From positions 1-44,951 of the forward strand of contig NZ_LWHQ01000023.1 in assembly GCF_001653715.1 (NCBI RefSeq): a stretch of DNA of 44,951 bases. The letters run 5' to 3'. Positions 36,555 to 44,951 of this stretch are shown one piece after another. The stretch comes from Methylobacterium platani (lineage in GTDB: Bacteria > Pseudomonadota > Alphaproteobacteria > Rhizobiales > Beijerinckiaceae). The translations under genes were made by a program, and so were the position numbers. The notes beneath the pieces were generated by a model that saw only the letters and a program-made list of their open reading frames with translations, did not search any database and was not told where the DNA came from. Every line of letters starts with the position of its first letter. Positions within the stretch are counted from its first letter, which is position 1.

Positions 36555-37331
36555 ATGTTCATCGAAGCGCCCGAACTCAGCTCCCATGCCGGCCTGCGCC
36601 ACGCCTTCTTCACCCGCGAGGGCGGCGTGTCGCAGGAGCTCTATGCCTCCCTCAACGGCGGCCTCGGCTCCGGCGACGACCCGGCCCACGTGCGCGAGAA
36701 CCGCCGCCGCATGACCGCCGAGCTCGGGCTGGCGCCGGAGAACCTCGTCAGCCTCTACCAGGTCCATTCCGCCGAATGCGTGATCGTCGAGGCGCCCTTC
36801 GCCGAGCGCCCCCGCGCCGACGCGATGGCGACCCGGGTACCGGGCTTGGGGCTGGGCATCCTCACCGCGGATTGCGGGCCGATCCTGTTCGCCGACCCGG
36901 GGAACCGGGTGATCGGCGCCGCCCATGCCGGCTGGAAGGGCGCGCTCACCGGCGTGATCGAGGCGACGCTCGCCGCCATGGAGGGTCTCGGCGCCGACCG
37001 GGCCGCCACCGTCGCGGTGCTGGGCCCGACGATCGGGCCGTCCGCCTACGAGGTCGGCCCGGAATTCCGCGAGCGCTTCGAGGCCGCGGAGCCCGGCAAC
37101 GCCCGCTACTTCGCGGCGAGCCCCGAGCGCGCCACGCACAGCCTGTTCGACCTCCCGGCCTACATCGTCGCCCGGCTCGAGCGGGCCGGCATCGGCGAGG
37201 TCGCGAATGCGGGCCTGTGCACCTATTCCGATCCGGACCGCTTCTTCAGCTATCGCCGCACCACCCACCGGGGCGAGGCCGATTACGGCCGCCTCGTCTC
37301 GGCGATCGCCCTCATCCCCGACGCCCTCTGA
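36555..37331 (+). CDS. pgeF: Peptidoglycan editing factor PgeF (DUF152, laccase-like)
   Basis: A 258-residue protein of the YfiH/PgeF family. In E. coli PgeF it corrects mis-incorporated serine in peptidoglycan precursors. Older annotations call it a polyphenol oxidase. The metal-site residues are seen as YQVHS, LTADCGP and AAHAGWKG. The ATG at 36555 is preferred (AGGAC upstream). A TTG at 36534 would add seven residues. It is the third gene of the lgt operon, 66 bases after the methyltransferase stop. Confidence 0.92.
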   Translation: MFIEAPELSSHAGLRHAFFTREGGVSQELYASLNGGLGSGDDPAHVRENRRRMTAELGLAPENLVSLYQVHSAECVIVEAPFAERPRADAMATRVPGLGLGILTADCGPILFADPGNRVIGAAHAGWKGALTGVIEATLAAMEGLGADRAATVAVLGPTIGPSAYEVGPEFRERFEAAEPGNARYFAASPERATHSLFDLPAYIVARLERAGIGEVANAGLCTYSDPDRFFSYRRTTHRGEADYGRLVSAIALIPDAL

Positions 37332-37654
37332 CGCCGGCCCCGCGAAGGTCGCGTGCAGCATCGATTCGGCCGCCGATAGGGCGTCGTTCGGCTTTCGTTA
37401 GGATCGGTGCGGCAAGCGTAGCAAAAAAATTTGTGCGCGCGTGAACCTTGACCGTTCGCGCGCGTTAAGGGGGTTAAGGAGCCAAGGGAAAGCTCGCGAT
37501 GAACAGCCGTTAAGGCCGCGGTGAAACTCACCAGCGTTGTCGCGAGGACACAGCTTTCACCGGGCTACCGGGGTATGTCGGGGACACTGCTTCGGTTGGA
37601 CGCCGACCCGAAAACGGGCGCGTTCGCCGCCGCATAGTAGGAAGGACCAGTTCC
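37332..37654. promoter_or_regulatory. Upstream region of the outer-membrane protein gene
   Basis: 323 bases without a gene. It contains an A-rich run (GCAAAAAAATTTGTG near 37422-37436), an imperfect dyad of alternating GC (GCGCGCGTGAAC...GTTCGCGCGCG, about 37435-37465) and three GTTAAGG repeats (near 37466, 37474 and 37510). The AAAAAAATTT run followed by TTGACC (37448-37453) suggests a strong promoter, as expected for an abundant porin-like protein. The ribosome site AGGAAGGA precedes its ATG. Confidence 0.4.
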
Positions 37655-38572
37655 ATGAAGTCGCTTCTCAAGAGCGCTACCGCCCTCGCTGGCATCGTCG
37701 TCGCCGGCTCGGCCTTCGCCGCCGATCTGCCGCGTCGCGTCGCCCCGCCGCCGGTCTTCACGCCGGTGCCGGTTTTCACCTGGACGGGCTTCTACGCCGG
37801 TTTCAACGCCGGCTACGGCTTCAACACCGCTGACACCCGCGCCCCGACCGTCGTCGGCGTGCCGGCCGGCGCCAACGCCGCCAGCAGCGTGTTCGTGACC
37901 GGCGCCGGCGTGCCGACCACCGGCGTGCTCGCCTTCGGCAACCGCAACAGCAACGACGGCTTCGTCGGCGGCGGCCAGATCGGCTACAACTACCAGTTCA
38001 CCCCGGGCTCGGGCGTGGTCGTCGGCATCGAGGCCGACGCCCAGTACGTCGACTTCGGCCGCAGCCGCAACCGCTTCGCCTTCGCCACCGTTCCGGGCGG
38101 CGCCGTCGCTCCGGGCGCCCTGGTGTTCAACCCGAACGGCATCTCGGGCCTGGACTTTTTCGGCACCGTGCGCGGCCGCCTCGGCTACGCCTGGGACCGC
38201 ACCCTCGTGTACGCCACCGGCGGCTTCGCCTACGGCTCGGGCGGCGGCCGCGACTTCGGCCTGACCAACAGCTCGCGCGACGACTTCCAGACCGGCTGGA
38301 CCGTCGGCGGCGGTGTCGAGTACGCCCTGCCCACCGACTCGTTCTTCAACTTCTTCCGTTCGTCGGCCGTGACCCTCAAGGTCGAAGGCCTGTACGTGAA
38401 GCTGGACCAGGGCAACCGCAACAACGGCGTGTTCGCCCAGACCGCCAACGGCACGCAGTACTCGGTGTTCTCGCCGGGCGTCGTGTCGGTCGGCCCGGCC
38501 AACCTGTACCGTCGCGAGACCGAGTTCGCGGTCGTCCGCGCCGGCCTGAACTACAAGTTCAACGGCTTCTAG
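37655..38572 (+). CDS. Outer-membrane beta-barrel protein, Omp25/Omp31 type
   Basis: A 305-residue protein with a signal peptide (MKSLLKSATALAGIVVAGSAFA) and a Pro-rich linker (RRVAPPPVFTPVPVF). The barrel starts with the family mark TWTGFYAGFNAGYGFN and ends FAVVRAGLNYKFNGF, a C-terminal Phe as expected for outer-membrane insertion. Codon use is strongly biased to C-ending codons, which suggests high expression. Family members are abundant structural or porin-like proteins in rhizobia, Methylobacterium and Brucella. It is a single-gene unit with its own terminator. Confidence 0.92.
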   Translation: MKSLLKSATALAGIVVAGSAFAADLPRRVAPPPVFTPVPVFTWTGFYAGFNAGYGFNTADTRAPTVVGVPAGANAASSVFVTGAGVPTTGVLAFGNRNSNDGFVGGGQIGYNYQFTPGSGVVVGIEADAQYVDFGRSRNRFAFATVPGGAVAPGALVFNPNGISGLDFFGTVRGRLGYAWDRTLVYATGGFAYGSGGGRDFGLTNSSRDDFQTGWTVGGGVEYALPTDSFFNFFRSSAVTLKVEGLYVKLDQGNRNNGVFAQTANGTQYSVFSPGVVSVGPANLYRRETEFAVVRAGLNYKFNGF

Positions 38573-38601
38573 TCGTCGCACTCCGTCAGGCTGACGGAGC
38601 G

Positions 38602-38632
38602 GAGCCCGGCCTCGCGGCCGGGCTCTTTTTTT
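38602..38632 (+). terminator. Rho-independent terminator of the outer-membrane protein gene
   Basis: GAGCCCGGCC-TCGC-GGCCGGGCTC is a perfect 10-base stem with a 4-base loop followed by seven T. A smaller hairpin (CTCCGTCA-GGC-TGACGGAG, 38581-38599) directly precedes it. The pair lies 29 bases after the stop. Confidence 0.93.
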
Positions 38633-38636
38633 ATGC

Positions 38637-39122
38637 TCACGCGCCGGTCGGCACCTTCACGGTGAACTTCACCTCCCGCAGGGAGAAGTTCGAGTGGATC
38701 TGCTGCACCGCCGGGCAGGAGAAGACCGCCTCCTGCAGGAAGCGCTCGTAATGCTGCGCGTCCCGCACCACGACCCGCAGCAGGTAATCGGCCTGGCCGG
38801 TGGTGGAGAAGCATTCCAGCACCTCGTCCCGGCAGCCGATCACGCGCTCGAACTCGGCGACGCCCTCCCGGTCGTGCTTGGCCAGCGTCACGTGGGCGAA
38901 GACGCATTGGCCGTGGCCGAGCGCCGCAGCGTCGACCAGCGCGACGTAGCCGCGGATGATCCCGCGCTCCTCCAGGGATTTCAGACGCCGCCAGGTCGGC
39001 GAGGTCGAGAGGCCGATCCGCTGGGCGAGGTCCTGCACCGAGAGCCGCGCGTCGTCCTGCAGCGCGTCGAGGATCGCCCGCTCGAAGCGGTCCGGCGCGT
39101 CTGCGCGATCAGGCATGGGCAT
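38637..39122 (-). CDS. Lrp/AsnC-family transcriptional regulator
   Basis: A 161-residue regulator with an N-terminal winged helix (FERAILDALQDDARLSVQDL...STSPTWRRLKSLEERGII) and a C-terminal RAM/ACT-like effector domain (about 85-155, VLECFSTTGQADYLLRVVV). The ATG at 39122 is chosen. ATG 39116 and an upstream frame to 39233 are possible but lack homology signals. It is divergent from the indolepyruvate ferredoxin oxidoreductase gene across 116 bases and is likely to regulate it in response to an aromatic or branched amino acid. Confidence 0.9.
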   Translation of the reverse strand: MPMPDRADAPDRFERAILDALQDDARLSVQDLAQRIGLSTSPTWRRLKSLEERGIIRGYVALVDAAALGHGQCVFAHVTLAKHDREGVAEFERVIGCRDEVLECFSTTGQADYLLRVVVRDAQHYERFLQEAVFSCPAVQQIHSNFSLREVKFTVKVPTGA

Positions 39123-39238
39123 GTCTCGTTCCGGCGTTTCCGGCTCCGTTCGTACCGCGAAGGCCCCTCGATCGGAAGGAGAGAGGCAGGTTTTGCCCTC
39201 GGCGGCGGCATAGCCTTGCGGCGGAGGAGACATCGCCG

Positions 39239-42200
39239 ATGCCCGAGCTCGACCGCACCTACCGCCTCGACGACCGCTTCGACCTGAGCCTCGGCCGGGC
39301 CTACATGACCGGGACGCAGGCCCTGGTGCGGCTGCTCCTCGCCCAAGCCGCGATCGACCGCCGCGACGGGCTGAACACCGCCGGCCTCGTCTCCGGCTAT
39401 CGCGGCTCGCCGCTCGGCGCCGTCGACCAGGAATTGTGGCGGGCCAAGGACCGGCTCGCGGGAGCCGGCATCCGCTTCCAGCCCGGGATCAACGAGGACC
39501 TGGCGGCGGCGGCCCTGCTCGGCAGCCAGCGCGTGGCGCTCGATCCGGCCGCGACCGTCGAGGGCGTGTTCGGCCTGTGGTACGGCAAGGGCCCGGGCGT
39601 CGACCGCTCCGGCGACGCGCTCAAGCACGGCAACGCCTATGGCAGCTCGCCGAAGGGCGGCGTGCTCGTCGTCGCCGGCGACGACCACGGCTGCGTCTCC
39701 TCGTCGATGTCGCACCAGAGCGACCTGGCGCTCGCGGCCTGGCACATGCCGGTGATCCATCCGGGCAGCCTTGCCGAGTACGAGGCCTTCGGCCTGTGGG
39801 GCTTTGCCGCCTCGCGGTTCTCCGGCGCCTGGGTCGGGTTCAAGGCGATCTCCGAGGTGGTGGAGGGCGCGGCCTCGGTCGCGCTGGCGCCGCTGCCGCA
39901 TTTCGCGACACCCGATTTCGCGCCCCCGCCGGGCGGGCTGCATATCCGCTGGCCCGACCTGCCGAGCCTCGCCATCGAGGCGAGGGCACTGCAGAAACTC
40001 GAGGCGATCCGCGCCTTCGCCCGGGCCAATCCCCTCGACCGGCTGGCGGTGGCGCCCGAGCGGCCCCGCCTCCTCGTCGTCACCGTCGGCAAGGCCCACG
40101 GCGACGCGATGGAGGCGTTCCGGCTCCTCGGCCTCACGCCGGACGCGCTCGCCGCCGCCGGGATCGCCGTCCTGAAGGTCGGCCTCGTCCATCCCCTCGA
40201 CAGCGCCGGGATCGCCGGCCTCGCGGCCGGCGTCGAGACCGTGCTGGTGATCGAGGAGAAGGCGCCGCTCGTCGAGCGCCAGCTGCGCGACGGGCTCTAC
40301 GACCTCCCCACGGAGCGGCGCCCGCGCATCCTCGGCAAGCGCGACGCGGCGGGCGCCCCCCTGGTGCCGGAGGTCGAGGAGCTGCGCCCCTCGCGCCTGA
40401 CCGGGATCCTGACCGAGGCCTTGCGCCCCCTCGGCCTCGCCGTCCGGATGCCGGACGCGCCCTCGCCTCCCCCCGCTGCCGGGCCGCTGCCGGTGCGCAC
40501 GCCGTATTTCTGCTCCGGCTGCCCGCACAACACCTCGACCCGGGTGCCGGACGGCTCGCAGGCCCGGGCCGGCATCGGCTGCCACTTCATGGCGAACTGG
40601 ATGGAGCGCGACACCACCGGCATCGTGCCGATGGGGGCCGAGGGCGTCGACTGGACCGGCCAGGCGCCGTTCACCCGGCAGACCCACGTGTTCCAGAATC
40701 TCGGCGACGGCACCTACTTCCATTCCGGCCACGCGGCGATCCGGCAGGCGGTCGCGAGCGGGGCCAACATCACCTACAAGATCCTGTACAACGACGCGGT
40801 CGCGATGACCGGCGGCCAGCCGGTCGACGGCGTGCTCACCGTGCCACAGATCACCCGCCTGATGGCGGCCGAGGGCGCGCGCAAGGTCGTGGTGGTCTCC
40901 GACGATCCGGCCCGCGTGGCGAGGAACGCCGCCCGCGATCCCCTCGGCCTCGGCGTCACCGTGCATCACCGCGACGACCTCGACGCGGTGCAGCGCGCGT
41001 TGCGCGAGACCCCCGGCGTCACCGTGCTGGTCTATGACCAGACCTGCGCCACCGAGGCGCGCCGACGGCGCAAGCGCGGCCTCAGCCCGCAGCCGGCACG
41101 GCGCGCGGTGATCAACCCCCTCGTCTGCGAGGGCTGCGGCGATTGCCAGGCGAAATCGAACTGCCTCTCGGTCGTGCCGGTCGAGACCGAGTTCGGGCGC
41201 AAGCGCGCCATCGACCAGACCGGCTGCAACAGCGACCTGTCCTGCCTCAAGGGCTTCTGCCCGTCCTTCGTCACCCTGGAGGGCGCCACCCCGCGGCGGC
41301 GTCCCGGCGTCGCGATCGACCCCGGGGCGGTCGCGGCCCGGGCCGCCGCCCTGCCGGAGCCCGATACCGCGCTCGGCGACGCGCCCTACGAGATCCTGGT
41401 CGCCGGGGTCGGCGGTACCGGGGTGGTCACGGTCGGGGCGCTCATCACCATGGCGGCGCATCTCGAGGGTCACGGCGCCAGCGTGCTCGACTTCATGGGC
41501 TTTGCCCAGAAGGGCGGGCAGGTGCTCTCCTTCGTGCGGCTTGCCGCCGATCCGGCCCTGCTCCACCAGGTGCGGATCGACCGCGGCCGGGCCGACGCGG
41601 TGCTGGCCTGCGACCTCGTGGTGGCGGCGAGTGCCGACGCCGCCGCGGTGATCGATCCCGCCCGCACCCGGATCGTCGCCAACACTCACGAGATCCCGAC
41701 CGGCACGACCCTGCGCGACCCGAATGCCCGCATCGACACGCGGATGCTCGAAGCACTCCTCGCCCGCCGGGTCGGGGCGGGTGCGCTGCGCAGCCTCGAC
41801 GCCCAGGCGATGGCCGCACGGCTGATCGGCGACGCGCAGGCCGCCAACGTGCTGCTGCTGGGCTTTGCCTGGCAGTGCGGCCTGGTGCCGGTCTCGCGCG
41901 ACGCCCTCGATCAGGCCGTGACGCTGAACGGCGTCGCGGTGGCGGGCAACCGGCTCGCCCTCGCCTGGGGCCGCCTGCTCGCCGCCGAGCCGGAATTCGT
42001 CGCGGGCCGGCTCGCGCCGGAACAGGATCCCGCTGCGCAGGATCTCGACACGCTGGTCGCGCGCCGCGCCGCGTTCCTCGCCGCCTACCAGGACGCGGCC
42101 TACGCCGCGCGCTACCGCACCCGGGTGGCGACGGTGCGGGAGCGCGGCGGCGACGCCCTCGCCGAGGCGGTCGCCCGCTCGCTCTTCAAGCTGATGGCGG

Positions 42201-42706
42201 TCAAGGACGAGTACGAGGTGGCCCGGCTCCAGTCCGATCCGGCCTTCCACGCCCGCCTCGCCGACGAATTCGAGGCATCGGACCCCGGCGGCAGGGTGCG
42301 GCCGACCTTCCATCTCGCCCCGCCCTTCCTCGCGCGGGCGCGGCCGGGCGAGGCGGAGCCGCGCAAGATCGCCTTCGGGCCGTGGCTGCTGCCGGTCCTG
42401 CGCGGGCTCGCCCGCCTGAAGGGCCTGCGCGGCCGGCGCCTCGACCCTTTGTGGCTGATCGCCGAGCGGCGCGAGGAACGGGCGGTGCTGGCGGAGTACG
42501 AGGCGCAGGTCGACGCGGCGCTCGCCCTCCTCGGCCGGGCCGATCCCGCCACCCTGCGCGACCTCCTCGCCGCGCCGGAGGCGATCCGCGGCTTCGGCCC
42601 GGTCAAGGCGCGGGCGATCTCGGCCTGGCGGGCGCGCAGCGACGCGCTGCTGGCGGCGGCCCGAACCGGCAACGACGCCGGGGCGCCGTTGTCGCGGGCG
42701 GGGTAA
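39239..42706 (+). CDS. Indolepyruvate ferredoxin oxidoreductase, fused alpha-beta form
   Basis: A 1155-residue enzyme that oxidatively decarboxylates aryl- or branched-chain 2-oxo acids to acyl-CoA using TPP and ferredoxin. The pyrimidine-binding half begins LNTAGLVSGYRGSPLG. The TPP-binding part has GIGCHFMANWM and HVFQNLGDGTYFHSG. A cysteine-rich ferredoxin-like segment follows (NPLVCEGCGDCQAKSNC, then TGCNSDLSCLKGFCPSF). The gamma domain starts EILVAGVGGTGVVTVGALI, and a C-terminal DUF6537-like helical region ends the chain. The start is ATG 39239 with a GGAGGAG site. The aerobic fused version is typical of alpha- and betaproteobacteria, and the divergent Lrp gene is its usual partner. Confidence 0.93.
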   Translation: MPELDRTYRLDDRFDLSLGRAYMTGTQALVRLLLAQAAIDRRDGLNTAGLVSGYRGSPLGAVDQELWRAKDRLAGAGIRFQPGINEDLAAAALLGSQRVALDPAATVEGVFGLWYGKGPGVDRSGDALKHGNAYGSSPKGGVLVVAGDDHGCVSSSMSHQSDLALAAWHMPVIHPGSLAEYEAFGLWGFAASRFSGAWVGFKAISEVVEGAASVALAPLPHFATPDFAPPPGGLHIRWPDLPSLAIEARALQKLEAIRAFARANPLDRLAVAPERPRLLVVTVGKAHGDAMEAFRLLGLTPDALAAAGIAVLKVGLVHPLDSAGIAGLAAGVETVLVIEEKAPLVERQLRDGLYDLPTERRPRILGKRDAAGAPLVPEVEELRPSRLTGILTEALRPLGLAVRMPDAPSPPPAAGPLPVRTPYFCSGCPHNTSTRVPDGSQARAGIGCHFMANWMERDTTGIVPMGAEGVDWTGQAPFTRQTHVFQNLGDGTYFHSGHAAIRQAVASGANITYKILYNDAVAMTGGQPVDGVLTVPQITRLMAAEGARKVVVVSDDPARVARNAARDPLGLGVTVHHRDDLDAVQRALRETPGVTVLVYDQTCATEARRRRKRGLSPQPARRAVINPLVCEGCGDCQAKSNCLSVVPVETEFGRKRAIDQTGCNSDLSCLKGFCPSFVTLEGATPRRRPGVAIDPGAVAARAAALPEPDTALGDAPYEILVAGVGGTGVVTVGALITMAAHLEGHGASVLDFMGFAQKGGQVLSFVRLAADPALLHQVRIDRGRADAVLACDLVVAASADAAAVIDPARTRIVANTHEIPTGTTLRDPNARIDTRMLEALLARRVGAGALRSLDAQAMAARLIGDAQAANVLLLGFAWQCGLVPVSRDALDQAVTLNGVAVAGNRLALAWGRLLAAEPEFVAGRLAPEQDPAAQDLDTLVARRAAFLAAYQDAAYAARYRTRVATVRERGGDALAEAVARSLFKLMAVKDEYEVARLQSDPAFHARLADEFEASDPGGRVRPTFHLAPPFLARARPGEAEPRKIAFGPWLLPVLRGLARLKGLRGRRLDPLWLIAERREERAVLAEYEAQVDAALALLGRADPATLRDLLAAPEAIRGFGPVKARAISAWRARSDALLAAARTGNDAGAPLSRAG

Positions 42707-42802
42707 GCGCTTCCGGCGCCTGCGTCGGCCGGCCGGATTGCCGTCGGGCCGGCCCTCGCGTAGGCGGTAGCGCATTCCTGCCACCGCCACAGGTTGCCCA
42801 CC

Positions 42803-43018
42803 ATGCGCCGCCGGACCCGTTCCTTCGTCGGGGCGATCGCGATGATCGCCTTCGTGATCGTCTACGCGCCGCTCGCCATGGCGCTCGCCGACAGCCGCAT
42901 CGCCGAGACGCCGGCGGTGGTGCAGTCGGTGCTCTACGCGATCCTCGGCATCGCCTGGATCTTCCCGCTGATGCCGCTGATCCGCTGGATGGAACGGCCC
43001 GACCGCGACCCCGCCTGA
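42803..43018 (+). CDS. DUF2842 small membrane protein
   Basis: A 71-residue protein with two membrane helices (about 10-28 and 41-59) separated by a short loop, a basic start (MRRRTRSF) and the terminal RWMERPDRDPA. It matches the alphaproteobacterial DUF2842 family in size and layout. Function is unknown. The ATG at 42803 is taken. A TTG three codons earlier is unlikely. Confidence 0.8.
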   Translation: MRRRTRSFVGAIAMIAFVIVYAPLAMALADSRIAETPAVVQSVLYAILGIAWIFPLMPLIRWMERPDRDPA

Positions 43019-43162
43019 TCATGTGAACCGCCCGGTTCAGGCCGGCTTTTCGCCCGAAATGCCTGCCAGAGACCGGGTGACGGCCGTCGGGCCTGCACCG
43101 TTCCACCTCGTGCGTCCCGCCAGACCTCCGCCCACCAGAACCCGCAAGGCAGCCCCAGGCCC

Positions 43163-43525
43163 ATGCGCCACGCGCTCGCGCTCTTCCTCCTCCTCGGTCC
43201 CCTCGCCGGCGCCGCCCTGGCGCAGGGTGCGCCGCGCTCCGTCGGCGATTGCGAGCGCATCAAGGGGGATCTCGCCTACAACCAGTGCCTGTCGCTGTTC
43301 GGCCCCGCCGCGAAGAGCCTCGCCTCCGGCGTGACCGCGGCCGCCGCGGCCGCGGCGGCGGCGATCCCGCGCCTGCCCGAGCCCCCGAGCCTCGGCGAGG
43401 TCGCCGAACCGGCGCACCGCGGCCGCCGCGGCTGGACCCGGCGCCTGCGCGGAGGACGCCAGAGCGCGGAATTCACGGTCGTCAGCGGCGGCAGCCGCCA
43501 CTATCGCCGCCGGCGCCATCGCTAA
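43163..43525 (+). CDS. Hypothetical secreted protein
   Basis: A 120-residue protein I do not recognise. It has a signal peptide (LALFLLLGPLAGAALAQ), then a short domain with two cysteines (GDCERIKGDLAYNQCLSLFGP, 16 residues or fewer apart) that could form a disulfide, an Ala-rich stretch and a strongly basic Arg-rich tail (RRGWTRRL; HYRRRRHR). Such tails can bind nucleic acid or acidic surface polymers. It is probably a real lineage-specific periplasmic protein. Confidence 0.6.
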   Translation: MRHALALFLLLGPLAGAALAQGAPRSVGDCERIKGDLAYNQCLSLFGPAAKSLASGVTAAAAAAAAAIPRLPEPPSLGEVAEPAHRGRRGWTRRLRGGRQSAEFTVVSGGSRHYRRRRHR

Positions 43526-43560
43526 AGCAGCGACCGATCGCGTTGCAACCGGACGCTGCT
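43526..43560 (+). terminator. Hairpin after the hypothetical secreted gene
   Basis: AGCAGCG (43526-43532) pairs with CGCTGCT (43554-43560) around a 21-base loop, directly after the stop. The right arm runs into the palindrome in which the insertion sequence sits. There is no T-tract. Confidence 0.3.
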
Positions 43561-44913
43561 CTAGCAGGCTGCTGAAAAAGGGCTTCGCGTGTCGGCAGAA
43601 GCGTGATGCACTCTGCTGCGATCAGCAGGAGAGTTTTCAGTGCGTGGTCAGGATGTCCGAAGCCGCTCGCTGTTTTCCTGCATGGATCTCGAGCGCCGCA
43701 TTCGGCCTGATCACCCCCTGAGAACGATCCGGACTTTGGTTGACGAGGTGCTCACGACGCTCGACGGACAGTTCGTCGAGATCTACTCGCAGATTGGCCA
43801 CCCCTCGATCCCACCCGAGCAACTCCTGCGCGCCATGCTGCTCCAGGCGTTCTACTCCGTCCGCTTCGAGCGTCAGTTGATGGAGCGCCTCGACTTCGAT
43901 CTACTGTTCCGCTGGTTCGTCGGCCTCGGCATCGACGATCCCGTCTGGGATGCCTCCACCTTTTACAAGAACCGCGATCGGCTGCTGGGCGGCAGCGTGG
44001 CCGCCGCCTTCCTGAGCGCCGTGCTGGCGATCCCGCGCGTCAAGCGGCTACTGTCGCAAGATCATTTCACCGTCGATGGCACCCTGATCCAGGCCTGGGC
44101 CTCGATGAAGAGCCTCAAGCCCAAGGATACCGCGCCCGCCGACCCATCCGATCCTCCGGCAGGCGGACGCAATCCCGACGTCGACTTTCGAGGCAAGAGC
44201 CTGTCAAACGACACTCATCAGAGCAGCACCGACCCTCAGGCGCGGCTCTACCGCAAGGGCCAGGGCAGGGAAGCCAAGCTCTGCTTCATGGCTCATGCGC
44301 TCATGGAGAATCGCAACGGGCTGATCGTCGACGGCTGCGTGACCCAGGCGACCGGGCAGGCCGAGCGCGTCGCGGCTCTGGCGATGATCGAGAAGCGGGC
44401 CAACCGTCCCACCCGCATCACCCTGGGCGCCGACAAAGGTGACGACGCCGCGGATTTCGTGAACGAACTGCGCGCCATGGCGGTGACGCCGCACGTCGCC
44501 TGCAACACGGCGGGACGCCGCTCCGCCATCGACGGCCGCACGACACGCCAGCCCGGCTACGCGATCAGCCAGACCATCCGCAAGCGGATCGAGGAAAGCT
44601 TCGGCTGGAGCAAGGAGATCGGCCTGATCGGCCGCTTCCGGGTCCGAGGGCGTGAGCGGATCGACATGGCCTTCACCTTCACAGCCGCAGCCTTCAACCT
44701 AGTGCGGCTGCCAAAACTCCTCGGAACGGGAGCGACAGCCTGACACAAGAACACCAAAGCCTCTTGCGACACTCGGCTGAACCCTGCTTCAGCGCATCGG
44801 GCGAGCCCGGCGCTACGAGCCACCGCGACGCCAGTGCAAGGCGAAGCCCGCCAGACCAAACAGCGCCAAACTACGCACCAGACCGGCACGACCCTTTTTC
44901 AGAAGCCTGCTAG
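43561..44913 (+). mobile_element. IS5-type insertion sequence, intact
   Basis: The element is bounded by terminal inverted repeats CAGGCTGCTGAAAAAGGG (43565-43582) and the complement of 44892-44909, 18 bases with one mismatch. CTAG flanks both ends (43561-43564 and 44910-44913), which fits a 4-base target duplication of the IS5 group. The IS proper is then 1345 bases with one transposase gene. The uninterrupted target would read TGCTCTAGAGCA, a 12-base palindrome. Confidence 0.9.
43640..44743 (+). CDS. IS5-family transposase
   Basis: A 367-residue DDE transposase. The N-terminal region (MLLQAFYSVRFERQLMERLDFDLLFRWFVGL) matches the DUF772 domain. Catalytic residues are D146 (FTVDGTLIQAW), D265 (LGADKGDD) and a Glu in RKRIEESFGWSK (318 or 319). 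The start is GTG 43640 with AGGAGAG upstream. The frame is complete and uninterrupted, so the element may be active. Confidence 0.92.
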   Translation: MRGQDVRSRSLFSCMDLERRIRPDHPLRTIRTLVDEVLTTLDGQFVEIYSQIGHPSIPPEQLLRAMLLQAFYSVRFERQLMERLDFDLLFRWFVGLGIDDPVWDASTFYKNRDRLLGGSVAAAFLSAVLAIPRVKRLLSQDHFTVDGTLIQAWASMKSLKPKDTAPADPSDPPAGGRNPDVDFRGKSLSNDTHQSSTDPQARLYRKGQGREAKLCFMAHALMENRNGLIVDGCVTQATGQAERVAALAMIEKRANRPTRITLGADKGDDAADFVNELRAMAVTPHVACNTAGRRSAIDGRTTRQPGYAISQTIRKRIEESFGWSKEIGLIGRFRVRGRERIDMAFTFTAAAFNLVRLPKLLGTGATA

Positions 44914-44951
44914 AGCACTTCGCGATGGCAACGCCACGGTACACGACACCG
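44744..44951. other. IS right end and flank
   Basis: From the transposase stop to 44909 lies the non-coding right end of the IS. Bases 44914-44951 are flank with no gene. They contain CCACGGTACACGACAC, whose reverse complement recurs at 66-81. Confidence 0.5.

Noticed and set aside
38981..42790. A 1269-residue open frame on the minus strand
   Set aside because: It is antisense to the indolepyruvate oxidoreductase gene and is rich in His/Arg/Glu-Gly without domains.

Overview
This window is chromosomal DNA of very high GC content from an alphaproteobacterium. The likely group is Methylobacterium or a close relative in the Hyphomicrobiales. The reasons are the GC-rich codon use, the lgt - MidA-type methyltransferase - pgeF operon, the Omp25/Omp31-type outer-membrane protein, the DUF2842 membrane protein, the divergent oxyR/katA pair and short rhizobial-style palindromic repeats. 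No rRNA, tRNA, CRISPR array or prophage was seen.

Layout. (1) 166-6103: a tricarboxylate-type sensing and uptake block. It holds an MHS-family major-facilitator transporter, two solute-binding proteins that lack ABC partners, and a TctD/TctE-like two-component system. A 7-4-7 direct repeat, a promoter-like -10 and a 20-codon leader ORF precede the transporter. (2) 6126-7256: a secreted alpha/beta hydrolase. (3) 7471-17139: a LysR regulator followed by a complete Dpp/Opp-type peptide ABC transporter, an amidase and an MlrC-type M81 metallopeptidase, which together look like an import-and-hydrolyse module for peptides or amides. (4) 17140-17950: a gene-poor patch with an unusually AT-rich core. 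(5) 17951-22100: four modifying enzymes in two convergent pairs, namely a SAM methyltransferase and a CelD-like acyltransferase facing a histidine phosphatase and an unusual phosphoribosyltransferase/kinase-like fusion. This last protein is the best candidate here for undescribed biochemistry. (6) 22238-27224: a CHASE3-PAS-PAS hybrid histidine kinase with two receiver domains, then a diacylglycerol-kinase-like protein overlapping a metallophosphoesterase. (7) 27229-28647: RidA, a cupin, and a coiled-coil membrane protein with an 11-residue repeat. (8) 28726-31538: catalase with a clear terminator, divergent from oxyR, with a good OxyR operator between them. (9) 31575-34334: an AbrB-family membrane protein and threonine deaminase. 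(10) 34501-37331: lgt, a MidA/NDUFAF7-like methyltransferase and pgeF. (11) 37655-38632: an outer-membrane beta-barrel with a terminator. (12) 38637-42706: an Lrp regulator divergent from a fused indolepyruvate ferredoxin oxidoreductase. (13) 42803-43525: two small membrane or secreted proteins. (14) 43561-44913: an intact IS5-type element inserted in a 12-bp palindrome.

Protein assignments come from reading motifs and layout by eye. Operators, promoters and substrates are inferences unless stated otherwise.
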